From contig OY726559.1 of the NCBI GenBank assembly GCA_963383645.1, positions 112,913,393-112,977,392 on the forward strand: DNA of 64,000 bases, read 5' to 3'. This DNA is from Muscardinus avellanarius (lineage: Eukaryota; Chordata; Mammalia; Rodentia; Gliridae). The position numbers were made by a program, and so were the translations under genes. Of this stretch, positions 11,025-22,454 are shown in pieces. Below the pieces are notes generated by a model, which saw only the letters and a list, made by a program, of their open reading frames with translations, had not been told where the DNA came from and ran no database searches. Within the stretch, counting starts at the first letter, position 1, and each line of letters opens with the position of its first letter.

Positions 11025-11800
11025 TGGGCAGCTCTCCCCTCTCTTCTAAGGGCGGTCCAACTGGCTGCCTCCCAGCCCCCGGGCTCTGGGGACTTTTCCA
11101 GGCTCTCTGGATGAGAACAATCAATCTCCTGCCTCCACCCACCCCCAACACCTCCCCAGGCAGGCCAAGGCTGAGGCCATGACTCAAGTTGAAGAACAGA
11201 CTCTCCCTCCAAGTTCCTGACCAGCTCTCCCCGCATCCCGCATCCCGTGTCAGCACAGAGCCCATCCACAATGCCCACCAGGAGAGTCTGTATTTCAGAC
11301 TTTTCCACCCTCTCTCACAAGAGGAGACAGGGCGGGCAACTGAGCTCCTCTCCAAGGCCCTGCACGTCGCCACTAGAGCACCTGGGTCCTATGCAACCGG
11401 GACGTGGTTGTGCAGGGCCCAGCGCTGGCACAGCTGTGTCCAGAGAATGGGGGCTTTGATAGCTGCTGAAAGGGGCCAGGAAGCGCGGGACCCCACCCGA
11501 GGGGAGGAGCAGAAATGTCTGGGCTCAGCGATGAGGTGGGCGGGGAAGGGAAGCAGGGCCACAGGGAGACAGCGGAGGGGGCTGCAGGCTGGACCACATC
11601 GTGGGAGACCCCTGCTGCCTTAGTAGGAGCTGCTGTCCCTCTAAGCTGGTCAGACCCTTGCATAGGGCTATGACCCCCTGCATTCGAGGAGACCCCAGCC
11701 CGCTCCAAAAGAGCAGCTGGAAGGCTAGACCCAAGACATGCCTGGCTACCTTTGAGCACTGTGAACTGCCAGGAGGCCTGAGCCACATCAAAAATGGCAC
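11025..11800. other. Unique stretch between BCAN and HAPLN2, no gene recognised
   Basis: About 775 bp of non-repetitive DNA. Open frames of up to 144 codons occur on both strands but show no familiar domain, plausible start context or splice structure. It may be intergenic regulatory DNA; nothing in the sequence proves it. Confidence 0.35.
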
Positions 11801-11804
11801 ATTT

Positions 11805-12070
11805 GGTGGGGGTGGTACCGCAGGCTTGAAATCTCAGTACTTGGGAGGCTGAAACAGGAGGGTCGCAGGTTCACAGCCAGCCTCAGCTATTTAGCGAGGC
11901 TCTCAGCAACTTAGTGAGACCCTGTTTCCAAATAAAATATAAAATAGGTCTGGGAGTATAGCCCGGAGGTAAAAGGCCCCTGGATTCCATCCCCAGTACC
12001 ACCAAAAAAAAAAAAAAAAAAAAAGTCAGACAGGGGTAACCTGATGGTAAAATGCCCCTTAGCTTTAGTC
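11805..12070 (+). repeat. Sense B1-dID-like SINE plus a trailing ID-like fragment
   Basis: Full sense copy with 'taaaatataaaataggtctggg' linker and A-tail, then 'taacctgatggtaaaatgcccctt', a decayed ID-like half ending at the LTR target site. Confidence 0.8.
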
Positions 12071-12076
12071 CCTAAT

Positions 12077-13480
12077 TGCCAAGACATCCTGCTGCCTCGG
12101 CATCTATGTGTTGAGACCCCCACTCCACATAGTTAAATTGGCAAAAACGCCCCGAGAAGGAGGTGTCGTCTCTGGCCAAAGTACCCCCCACTTTTAGATA
12201 CCCTTCACTATTATTCCTTTTAACTTTCTACACGAATTGCTCCAGTGATGTGAAATTAGAACTATAAAAAGAAACTGAGTCCGTGGAAATAAACTCTCTA
12301 ATAATTTGTCTAAACGTCCTTGGCTCTGCTCAACAATAATGAGAAACTGGCCAGAATTCAGGTACTGTGATAAGCACCCCAGCTGCAGCAATCACAAATG
12401 GCCTCCGACCTTCATCACTATCTATCAACTCTGGCAAAAGTAGCTCAGTTCAAAATAATTATTTACCCTTGAAATCCTGCCTAGAGACAGAGAAAAACCT
12501 TGTGTGTGACCGTAAAGAAACAACTTAGCTGCCCAAATACAATAGACCCAAAGAAAAAGACTGTTAACTTTTACCTCAGTGTGAGCATTCCAGGAGATAG
12601 AAAAACTGGCCGCATAATTAGAAATAAATATTACAAAATAAAGGACAGACATTTTAAATATATATGTATGAAGGAAAAGAAATACCGTAAGAATAAGAAA
12701 AGCATTTTTGCATGAAAAAGAGCTTATCATAAGAAAGTCCCAACTGGGAAAGAAAGAAATTAGAAAGTTAGAAGCAGACTGCAGAGAGTTTGTGACAGGG
12801 AAGTGGATTATTAAAGATAAGTAGACTTTTAATAGGCTTGTTGTCTAAAGAAGAGTGCTCAGCAGTTAAGGAAATACATCTGACAATTAGAACTAAGAAC
12901 CTTGTGGTGTTATTTGTGATATTTTGTCTGCCAAACTGTGTTGTGAGTATGCTTAAGCTTTCAGACTTAGAAGATAAGATGCCAACACCTGAAGAAACTC
13001 CATCACATCCACCTGAATCACCACATCTCCCCACACTTGCTATATGAACTGAGCCCAAAAGATGGAAAGTTCCAGGAAAAGTTCCCGAGAAGCTCCCAAG
13101 CCTTGACTATCCTGGGAGGCTGCCACCTGCAACTGCTTATCTACAAGACCTTGGGACCTTGGAGAGGAACAGAAGTTAATTCTTCAAAGGCCAACAGCCA
13201 GCTGAAAGACACCCACCCCCCTTTCTCTTAACTTTACTGGTGAAGTGTATAAATTTCTTGGGGTTTTCGTAATAAAGTGTCATTGGCTCAAGAAGCCTTT
13301 GTCCACCTCAGATTCTTTCCAAAGCATCGTCATTTAGGGACCTAAAGAAAATTCAGTCCCTAAAGGAGAAAGAATCGCTGCAGTAAGAATCTGCAGAACT
13401 CCACCTGCCTTTTGCCCCATCTTTCTGAGATTTTGACCGGGAACGGACAATTACAAACCGACTGAGATTAGTCCGTGACA
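12077..13480 (+). mobile_element. Solo LTR, approximately 1.4 kb, class II (ERVK-like) by TSD length
   Basis: The segment begins TGCCA and ends TGACA, so it has TG...CA termini with a short imperfect terminal inverted repeat. A perfect 6-bp duplication, CCTAAT, flanks it at 12071-12076 and 13481-13486; 6 bp is the usual size for class II endogenous retroviruses. Near the 3' end lie a TATA-like box ('gtgtataaatt', about 13246) and a polyadenylation signal ('taataaagtg', about 13270), giving the order U3-R-U5. No internal gag, pol or env region or second LTR is present, so it reads as a solo LTR. The body is AT-rich. The longest open frames (under about 100 codons) resemble nothing I know. Confidence 0.75.
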
Positions 13481-13509
13481 CCTAATAATAAAAAAAGAAA
13501 AGAAAAAAA

Positions 13510-13800
13510 GAGCCGGGCATGATAGCACACCTCGTAATCCCAGTACCTCGGGAGGCTGAGACGGGGGATCACAGGTTCATAGCCAGTCTCAGCTACTTAG
13601 TGAAGCCCTCTGTAACTTAGATCCTGTTTCAGAATAAAGAATAAAAAATAGGGCTGGGGGTGTAGCTCAGAGGTAGAATGCCCCTGGGTTCCATCCCCAG
13701 CACCACATAAATAAATAAAAAATAAATAAATAAATAGAACAGCATGTAGGCCAGAGGTAGAATGCCTCTGAGTTAATTCCCCAGCACCACACACAAAATT
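13510..13800 (+). repeat. Sense SINE with an ID-like extra segment
   Basis: A full B1-dID-like copy is followed by a second ID-like half ('taggccagaggtagaatgcc') after a (TAAA)n tail, suggesting tail-to-tail insertion. Bases 13801-14047 are unique. Confidence 0.8.
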
Positions 13801-14047
13801 TTTTTAAACTCTTCACTTTGTGCCATCTTGCTCATTTGTTTTAGAAACTAGGACATTTCCCCGTCAAATTTCCCGCATCCTGGGTTTGGCTGAGTGTACC
13901 CTTGAGATGTCATTTAATGTGTGCCTCTGTCCCCTGTAATTGTATTTAGAAGTTTGATTAAATTCATGTGCACACTGTTTTTCTAGAAATATTCCACACA
14001 TAGCACTGTCAAGTCAACTCCCTCCTCTTTCTTTGCAGTACAAGGTG

Positions 14048-14483
14048 CTCCAGCACTGAGCTCCAGCACTGAGCTCCAGCACTGAGTTCTACCACTGAGC
14101 TCCAGCACTGAGTTCTACCACTGAGCTCCAGCACTGAGCTCCAGCACTGAGTTCTACCACTGAGCTCCAGCACTGAGTTCTACCACTGAGCTCCAGCACT
14201 GAGTTCTACCACTGAGCTCCAGCACTGAGCTCCAGCACTGAGTTCTACCACTGAGCTCCAGCACTGAGCTCCAGCACTGGGTTCTACCACTGAGCTCCAG
14301 CACTGAGCTCCAGCACTGAGTTCTACCACTGAGCTCCAGCACTGAGTTCTACCACTGAGCTCCAGCACTGAGTTCTACCACTGAGCTCCAGCACTGAGTT
14401 CTACCACTGAGCTCCAGCACTGAGTTCTACCACTGAGCTCCAGCACTGAGTTCTACCACTGAGCTCCAGCACTGAGCTCCAGC
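14048..14483. repeat. 13-bp minisatellite with two alternating monomer types
   Basis: About 33 tandem 13-bp monomers of two kinds: A (ctccagcactgag) and B (ttctaccactgag). They occur as AAB and AB higher-order units. Monomers are almost identical within type; one carries G in place of A ('cactgggttc', about 14275). The array ends inside an A monomer just before an antisense SINE. Open frames on the minus strand are translations of the repeat, not genes. Confidence 0.95.
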
Positions 14484-14550
14484 CTTCCTTTTTTGTGATA
14501 CTAGAGATTGAACCCGGGGGCATTCCACCTCTGAGCTATAATCCCAGATC

Positions 14551-14600
<50 letters not shown>

Positions 14601-15355
14601 GTGGGAATTGGACCCAGAGGCATACTTCCTTTGAGCTACAGCCCTTTTTTTTTTTTTTTTTTTTTTTTTTGGTACTGAAGATGAAAAAACCTCAGGCATC
14701 CTATCTCCGAGCTACACCCCCAGCCCTATTTTTAATTTTTTAATTTTTTATTTTGAAACAGGGTCTCATTCAGTTGCAAAGGCCTAAGTAGCTGAGGTTG
14801 GCTTCAAACCCGCGCCATCCTCCTGTCTCAGCCTCCCAAATGCTGGGATTACAAATGTGCGCCACCACACCCAGCTCAATTTTCCACTATTGACCAAAGA
14901 CTGCAGGAGAATTATTTTCTAAGAGAAACCATGAAAAAGTTTATCCTAGTAAGCCTGAATTCCATGGAAGGGCAGCCCCTCCTAGGGGATAAATTTATAA
15001 TGCAGGCAGTCCTTGATATCAGGCAAAAGTTCAAAAAAAGTGGTCTCGAAGCCGGGCATGCTGGCATACGCTAGTAATCTCAGTACTTGGGAGGCTAAGA
15101 CAGGAGGATCACAGGTTTGCGGCTAGCCTCTGCAACGTAGGCCCTGTTTCAAAATAAAAGAATAAGAAATAGGGCTGGCGGTGCAGAATGCCCCTGGGTT
15201 CAATCCCCAGCCCTGTAATAATAATAATTAATAATGATAATAATACAAAATAAACTAGGGTTGCAGGTGTAGCTTGGAGATAGAATGTCTCTGAATTCCA
15301 GCCCCAGTAGCACACACTAAAAAGAGATGGTCTCAGGCCAGAAACCTTAGATGGT

Positions 15356-15393
<38 letters not shown>

Positions 15394-15600
15394 TGTGTGT
15401 GTTATTGGTGATTAAACCCAGGGCCATTCTATCTCCAAGCTATACCTCCCAGCCATATTTTATTTTTAATTTTGAAACAGGGTCTTACTAGGGCAATGAG
15501 TCTAATTACTTGCTGAGACTGTCCTCAAAACTGCAATCCTCCTATCTCAGGCTCCAAGTACTGGGATTACAGGTGTGAGCCACAGTGCCAAGCTTACATC
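14484..15600. repeat. Mixed SINEs with (TG)n expansions
   Basis: Antisense copies at about 14490-14875, with (TG)n at 14553-14598 and a poly-T run. Unique DNA occupies 14880-15040. A sense copy lies at 15045-15320. An antisense copy lies at 15400-15595 next to (TG)n at 15358-15402. Bases 15600-16150 are unique with no gene recognised. Confidence 0.8.
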
Positions 15601-16154
15601 ACTTCTTAAAAGTGGTTTTTTTTGGGTTTTTTTTTGTTTGTTTGTTTTTTTTACCATTGAGAAGCACTTGCTCAGCCCTAGAAACCCAAAGGACTGGCAA
15701 CTGCCACCAGTGTGGCCAGTTTGGACACTGGTAAAATGAGTAAGTGCCCCAAGGAAGGTGTCCACCTCCCAGACCTGGTCCCATCAGCAGTGGAGACCAC
15801 TGGAAGAGAGACTGCCCTCGGGGGCCTGGAACCCAGGAGGTCAGTTCCTCCTACACGATGGTCCAGCGAGAAGGCGCCTACCAGTTGATGGTCCCGGAGC
15901 CTCCCAGACTCCGTTTTTTATTGATGTCACCAGAGGGAGCCTGGGTAGCCTCTGTAATTGTGATTACATGTTCTGTCTCAACAAGTCAATGTCGCTGGGG
16001 CATCAGGTCAGCCCTTGGCTGATACTTCACACCTCTCCTTAGTGGTTCTGGGGGACAATATCTTCTATCGCCTCCAGTTTTAGTTATGACTGAGTATCCT
16101 AGTCCATTGCTAGAGAGGGATTGCCTCTCCTAACTTGGAATAAAAATGCTTTTT

Positions 16155-16580
16155 AGAAGTCGGGTGTGGTGGCACCCACTTATAATCCCAGTACTTGGGA
16201 GGCAGAGACAGAAGGATCGCAGATTCGTGGCCATCCTCAGCTACTTAATGAGACCCTCCACAACTTAGTGAGATCCGGTTTCAAAATGAAGAATAAAAAT
16301 AGGGTTAGGGGTACAGCTCAAGGTAGAATGCCCCTGGGTTCCATCCCCAGTACCAAAAAAAAAAAAATGCCTTTAATCCAATGCTAGTTTGCTGTTTGTC
16401 GTTAGTAGAAAGGACAGCCCAGCTGGTAGTCATCATCTCAAGGATCCAACCTGCTTCCCTGGACAGAAACAATGCCCTCTTGGCCAGGCATGGTGGCACA
16501 CACTTGTAATCCCAGCACTTGGGAGGCTGAGACAGGAGGATCACAGGTCCTCAGCCAGCCTCAGCTGCTTAGTGAGGCCC
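16155..16580 (+). repeat. Sense SINEs
   Basis: Full copy at 16155-16365 and a copy at 16485-16577 cut short exactly where duplicated block B begins ('agtgagg|ccctgtgcac'). Confidence 0.8.
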
Positions 16581-16830
16581 TGTGCACGAGATGGAGGGTT
16601 CTTCATTTGAGAGCAGAGTCCTTTCCTGAGGCTCCTGCAAGGAGACAGGAGCACCTCCCCAGGATACTTCTGTTGTTTTGTTTTGTTTTGGAGAGTGAAC
16701 CCAGGAGCGTTCTTTCCCCAAGCTACAACCCCTACTTTTATTTATTTGTCTGTTTATTTATTTATTTTTGCGGTACTGGGGATTGAACCCAGGATTATTC
16801 TACCTCCGAGCTACACCCCCAGCCCTATTT
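16578..16830 (+). repeat. Copy B of an approximately 260-bp duplicated block
   Basis: Nearly identical to 8461-8716 in the same orientation. Differences include 'ggctcc' for 'ggcttc' and small indels in the T/A-rich runs. Its left edge truncates a SINE, indicating that this copy is the derived insertion. Its right part is the antisense SINE that precedes LTR-like unit 1. Confidence 0.85.
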
Positions 16831-16974
16831 TTTATTCTTTATTCTGAAACAGGGTCTCACTGAGTTGCAGAGGGCCTCACTAAGTAGCTGAAGCTGGCTG
16901 TGAACCGCGATCCTCCTGTCTCAGCCTCCAGAATGCTGGGATTACAAGTGTGTGCCATCACACCCAGCTCCGGT

Positions 16975-17880
16975 TCATTTTTGCTTAACATGATTGTCAG
17001 GCTTGTGTCTTCCCGATTTCAGGCAATTAAATTATAAATGGTGTGTCAGAGGGAGCCACAGATGACAGCCCCAGAAAATTCTACCCCAGCCCCCTACATC
17101 TTCTGAGCCCTCAGAACTGTCTACAGGACCCTAGCTGTCCTCATCCCTACCCTTTTCAGAAGTAAGCAGGTGGAGCAGCCATTGCTCCTGTTCCCTAAGG
17201 GCAGTTAGGGATACAAGTACAATTTGGGGGGGGGTGGTGATAAAGGGTAAAGGGTGGTGGGGAGCAGGAGTATGGCAGGATAGCAGCTCCTAAACTTCTA
17301 GTTCAAGACTAAGCAGGGATTCCGAAAGGAGATTGAAAATGGACCAATTGGGGCCCAGATTTAAGGACCAATCAGAGCCCAGATATAAGGGCCAATCAGG
17401 AGAGTTGCCAGGCTATAAAAGACAGCCTCCTGCCCACCAAGTAGACCCAGAAAAGAAGTAGAGCTCTAGTTGCCAGCAGGACTGAAGCAGAGTTGTGGCT
17501 ACCTCCCGGCAGGAGAGGAAAGCAGTAGTGGACGTGCGTAGAGCAGTGGGTCAAGAAGGCAGAACTAGCGACCGATTTGACGGTGCCTCCTCCACAGTAG
17601 TGGCAGCCCAGGCCCACCGTGAGCACCAGGATACAGTGTCCCTTTCAGGCTCTCTCGTGCCCGCGGGATCCCTGCTGCCTCTCCCTGTCTCCTATTGAAT
17701 GTGATGCCTCTTTCCTGTGTCTCCTAAGCCAAGTGTTTTTCTGGCTCTTGGAGATGAGAGCTGGGGTAACCCATGAGTCCCAGGCTGAGACTGCCCTCTC
17801 CCTGGTCCCATCCAAAGCCGGCCCTGTCTAAACATGGGCATACCCTTGGCCTACGTCTTGTCCTGGTCCCTCTCCCTCTG
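16975..17880 (+). mobile_element. LTR-like unit 1 (CCAAT-repeat family)
   Basis: First of three related units. It starts at 'ggttcatttttgcttaacatg' directly after a SINE end and contains three CCAAT motifs in a 24-bp-spaced array (17341-17402), a TATA box (tataaaa, 17414-17420), and a downstream region shared with the other units ('tgtctcctaagccaagtgtttttctggctcttgg'-type sequence). It is cut by SINE sequence at about 17880, so it lacks the 3' part present in units 2 and 3. The CCAAT array followed by TATA resembles a retroviral U3 promoter, so I infer an ERV-derived LTR. I could not define its terminal dinucleotides or TSD. Confidence 0.6.
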
Positions 17881-19095
17881 CCAAATGCTGGGATTAAAAG
17901 TGTGCGCCACCACACTAGGCTTCTGTATGTAGTTTTGAATTTTCAATCTTTCCCCACTGAAGGCTTCCTTCCCCCAGGTCCCATGAGGCCAGAGAACACA
18001 GGACTCAACAGGGCACCTAGCTTCTGAGAGGCTCTCCTGAGTCAGCAGTTGTATGAAAAAAAATACATCAAAGAGCCCCGCTTCTACCCACCCTGAAACT
18101 CAGAGAGGGTGCCACCACGCCGGGCTTTATTCTTTATTTAAAAACAGGGTCTCACTGATTTGTGGAGGGCCTCACTAAGAAGCTGAGGCTGTCTGGGAAA
18201 CTGGATCCTCCCGTCTCACCCTCCTAAATACTGGGATTACAAGTGTGTGCCACCACGCCTGGCTACAATCCACTGATCTCAGCCCTCTAAGTACTAGGAT
18301 CACAGGCGTGGGACACCACCCCCGGCTCTGCAAGTCCTTTTATTTCATTTTTTCTTTTTCCTTTTTTGTGGTGCTAGAGATGAAAATCAGGGGCAGTCTA
18401 CTTGTGAGCTACACCCCAATCTTATTTTATTCATTCATTCATTTATTTTTATTTTTGCACTAGGGATGGAACCCAGGGGCATTCTACCTTTGAGCTACAC
18501 CCCCTGCCCCATTTTTTATTCTTTATTTTGAAACTGGGTCTCACTGAATTGCAGAGGGCCTCACTAAGTAGTTGAGGGTGTCTGCAAACTGCGATCCTCC
18601 GGTCTCAGCCTCCCGAATGCGGGGATTACAAGCGTGCGCCACCATGCCCGGCTTTTATTCTTTATTTTGAAACAGGATCTCACTGAGTTGCAAAGGGCCT
18701 CCCTAAGTAGCTAAGGCTCTCTTCGAACCACAATCCTCCAAGTACTAGGATCACAGGTGTGGGCCACTGCCCCCGGCTCTGCAAGTCTTTTTTCTTTTTT
18801 TCATTTTTTGTGGTGCTAGAGATTAAACTCAGGGACATTCTACCTGTGAGCGACACCCCAATCCTATTTTATTTTATTTATTTATTTTTGCGCTACTGGG
18901 GATGGAACCCAGGGGCATTCTACCTCTGAGCTACACCCCCAGCCCTATTTTTTATTCTTTATTTTGAAACAAGGTCTTATTAGGTTGCAGGGGGCCTCCC
19001 TAGGTAGCTGAGGCTGGCTGTAAACCTTAGATCCTCCTGTCTCAGCCTCCCCAGTCCTGGGATTCCACGCCTGTGGCACCACGCCCGGTAGGTTT
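17880..19095 (-). repeat. Antisense SINE array with an internal tandem duplication
   Basis: SINE end fragment at 17880-17925, unique DNA to 18105, then antisense copies to 19095. A segment starting 'aagtactaggatcacagg' at about 18288 recurs at about 18740 with the same following sequence ('ccccggctctgcaagtc', then T-rich DNA, then 'gtggtgctagagat'), giving a tandem repeat with a period of about 452 bp. Bases 19096-19420 are unique. Confidence 0.8.
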
Positions 19096-19611
19096 TTACT
19101 CTTTTCCGGTCCTGGCTGTATTCATCCCCACCCCATACCTGGCATGGCTTCTGTACTCTTGCAGGACCTGTCTCTTCAGTGTGGTTCCTTAATGGCTCCC
19201 CAGTGGCTACCGCTGGCAGCTTTCCTAACCCTGGCTCTTTCATAGAACAGTCCTTGTGACATCGTGCTCAACATAGTGTTATCCAAGCCCCAGCAGGGTT
19301 AGGTACCGACCTGTGAGCCTGGGACTGGGGCCGACAAACCCATAACAACCTTTTAGAAAGGCCAGGACAGAGCACTGTATTGCTAGAGCCTTCTTCTGGT
19401 TTGCCAGTTTTCCAATCCTTGGGGATGGAACCCAGGGGCACTCTACCTCTGAGCTACACCCCCAGCCCTATTTTTTATTCTTTATTTTGAAACTGGGTCT
19501 CACTGAGTTGCAAAGGGCCTCATTAAGTAGCTGAGGCTGTGCGTGAACCGCCATCCTCCTCTCAGCCTCCCAAATGCCAGGGTTACAAGCGTGCGCCACC
19601 ACACCCAGCTG

Positions 19612-20725
19612 TGGTTCATATTTGCTTAACATGATTGTCAGGCTTGTGTCTTCCTGATTTGAGGGGATTAAATTATAAATGGTGGGCTAGACAGAGCCAC
19701 AGATGACAGCCTTGGAAAATTCTACCCCAGCCCCCGAGATCTTCTGAGCCCTCAGAACCCATCGACTGGACCCTATCTGTCCTTCCCCCTCATCTATCCT
19801 TTTCAGAAGCAAGCAGCTGGAGCAGCCATTGCTCCTGTTCCCTAAGAGTAGTTAAGGATACCAGTAAAATTTGGGGGGTGGTGATAAAGGGTAAACGGTG
19901 GCAGGGAGCAGGAGTATGGCAGGATAGCAGCTCCTAAACTTCTAGTTCAAGACTAAGCAGGAACTCCAAAAAGAGATTGAAAATGGACCAATCAGGGCCC
20001 AGATTTAAGGACCAATCAGAGCCAAGATCTAAGAACTAATCAGAGCCCAAATCTAAGGACCAATCAGAGTCCAGAACTAAGGACCAATCAGAGCCCAGAT
20101 TTAAGAACCAATCAGGAGAGTTACCAGGCTATATAAGACAGGCTCTAGCACAGCTGCTAGATCTCAGAGAAAAGCAGCAGCGACCAGCTGGACTGAACCA
20201 GAGCCATGGCTACGTATGCGGGAAAGAAAGATCGATGGCAGCTGAAGCTGACTGTTGCAGAGCAGATGGGTGCAGAGCCGTAGCATGAGAAGGCAGAGCT
20301 AGCAACTTTATTGACAGTGGCTCCTTTGCAGTAGTTGTGGCCCAGGCCCAACATGAGCACAATGACTCTCTGGGCTTTTCCACGTGTGCTGGATCCCTGC
20401 TGCCTTTCACTTTCTCTTATTGAATGCGCTGTCTCATTCCTGTTTCTCCTAAGCTAAGCGTTTTTTGGCTCTTGGGGACAAGAGCTGAGGTAACTTGCAG
20501 GTCCCAGGCTGAGGTTACCTCTGCTTGGTCACACCCCTAGTGGGCTCTGTCTCAATGAGGAATGTTTTTGACAGTGTCTTGGGCCCTCTGGCTCTCTCAC
20601 TTGGCTTCCCAGGTGCTTTGAGCTGAGCCTCCTTCCTCAACCACAGCTTCATGCTCTCAGCCCAGAGTGCTGCTGTTCAGCTAACCATCGCTTGAACTTC
20701 TCAAACCTGGAGCTCAAATGAAAAC
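19612..20725 (+). mobile_element. LTR-like unit 2 (CCAAT-repeat family, expanded array)
   Basis: Homologous to units 1 and 3 over about 1.1 kb. The promoter-like part has six 24-bp repeats built on 'ggaccaatcagagcccagat' (about 19985-20115; one is mutated to 'actaatcag') and a TATA box (tatataa, 20130-20136). The 3' part extends past the point where unit 1 stops, through 'ccacagcttcatgctctcag', to a T-run and an antisense SINE-like segment also present after unit 3. The preceding SINE (19420-19611) carries the variants 'aaccgccat' and 'aatgccagggttacaa', which also mark the SINE before unit 3. Confidence 0.6.
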
Positions 20726-20739
20726 TTTTTTTTGGTACT

Positions 20740-21262
20740 AAGGATGAAACCTAGGTGCATTCTACCTCCGAACTACACTCTACCCCTAGCCTCCCTTTGT
20801 TTTATTGGTTTGTTTTACTTTTGTTTTTTTCAGTACTGGGGATGAAAACCAGGAGCTTACTACTTCAAGCTACACACTCAGATATTTTTATATATTTTAT
20901 TTATGTTATTTGCAATACCGGGGACAAACCCAGGGGCATTCTACCCCTGAACAATACCCCCAGCACTCGTTTTTAATTTGGGGTTTATTTGCAGTACTGC
21001 AGATGGAACCCAGGGCTATTCTACTTCAGAGCTACACTCTCAGCCCTTTTTTTTCCTTTCTTTTTTTTCTCTACTGGGGATAGAACCCAGAGCCATTCTA
21101 CTTTCGAGCTGCACCCCCAGCCCTATTTTTTTTTATTTTGAAATAAGGTCTCACTGATTTGCCAAGGGCCTCACTAAATAACTGATGCTGGCGGGGAACC
21201 GCCATTCTCCTGTCTCAGCCTCCCAAATGCCAGGGTTACAAACGTGAGCCACCACACCCAGC
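20740..21262 (-). repeat. Antisense SINE segments between LTR-like units 2 and 3
   Basis: Four successive partial antisense ID-like halves ('tactaaggatgaaacc', 'tactggggatgaaaacc', 'taccggggacaaaccc', 'tactgcagatggaaccc') precede a fuller copy. Repeated insertion into A/T tails is likely. Confidence 0.75.
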
Positions 21263-22445
21263 TGTGGCTCATACTTGCTTAACATGATTGGCTGGCTGTG
21301 TCTTGCTGATTTGAGGTGATTAAATTATAAATGGTGCAGCAGACGGAGCCATGGATGACAGTCCTGGATAATTCTATCCTAGCCCCCTTAATCTTCTGAG
21401 CCCTGGAAACTGTCTACTGGACCCTAGCTGTCTTTCTCCCTCATCTACCCTACTCAGAAGGAAGCAGCTTCCAGTACAATTTAGGGGGTGGTGATAAAAG
21501 ATAAAGGGTAGTCTGGAGCAGGAGTAAGGCTGGTACAGCCGCTTCCCCTGACTTCTATGTCAAGACTAAGCAGGGATTCCAAAGAAGGATTGAAAATGGA
21601 CCAATCAGGGCCCAGCTTTAAGGACCAATCAGGGCCCACATCTAAGAACCAATTAGGAGAGTTGCCAGGCTATATAAGACAGCCTCCTGCCTACAAAGTA
21701 GAGTAGTGGTGACCGAGATGGCTGAAGCAGAGCTGTGGCTAGGGAGAGGAAAGGCAGTGGTGTGCGCAGACCCCAACCAGCAGGACTGAAGCAGAGCCAT
21801 GGCTACCTATCAGCGGGAGAGGAAAGGCAGTGGTGGGTGAAGACACCAACCAGACCAGCAAGACTGAACCAGAGCCATGGCTACCTACCTCCGGGAGAGG
21901 GAGAGGAAAGGCAGTGGTGGATGTAGACGACATTACCTGCAGAGCTGTGACACCAAAAGCCAGAGCTAGCAACTAATTCAACAGTGGCTCCTCCGCAACA
22001 GTGGTGGCCCAGGCCACCATGAGCACCAGGGCACAGCAACCCTCAGGCTCTTCCACACCTGTGGGATCCCTGCTGCCTTTCCTGCCTGCTATTTAATGTG
22101 ATGCCTTATTCCTGTGTCTCCTAAGCCAAGTGTTTTCTGGCTCTTGGAGATGAGAGCTGAGGTAACCTGCAGGTCCCAGGCTGAGATACCTCCCTGGTCT
22201 AACCCATAGTGGGCCCTGCCTCAACTGGGGTCTACCCTTGGACTGCATCTTGTCCTGGGCCCTCTCGCTCTCTCACTCTGCTTCCCAGTTGCATAACAGG
22301 GCTCCCCTCACTCTGCTTCCCAGTTGCCATGAGCTGAGCCACCTTCCTCTACCGCAGCTTGATGCTCTGCTCCCTCTCAGCCTGGAGTGCACTGTTAGCC
22401 AACCACGGCTTGAACCTCTGAAACCCTTACCCCAAGTGAATTTTT
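21263..22445 (+). mobile_element. LTR-like unit 3 (CCAAT-repeat family)
   Basis: Third copy, directly after a SINE (about 21075-21262) sharing diagnostic changes with the SINE before unit 2. It has three CCAAT-type repeats (21599-21660) and a TATA box (tatataa, 21671-21677). Downstream, an approximately 55-60-bp segment ('gcagagccatggctacct...gagaggaaaggcagtggtg') is tandemly repeated about three times (21728-21925), an internal expansion not seen in unit 1. Short ORFs over this expansion have no recognised domain. Confidence 0.6.
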
Positions 22446-22454
22446 TTAAATTTT

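Noticed and set aside
14154..14368. Minus-strand ORFs with a repeating ELS-type peptide
   Set aside because: Two overlapping frames of a 13-bp minisatellite; 13 is not a multiple of three, so the apparent peptide repeat needs three monomers and no start or splice context supports it.
14048..14483. Possible CRISPR-like array
   Set aside because: Monomers are contiguous with no unique spacers, and the DNA is mammalian.
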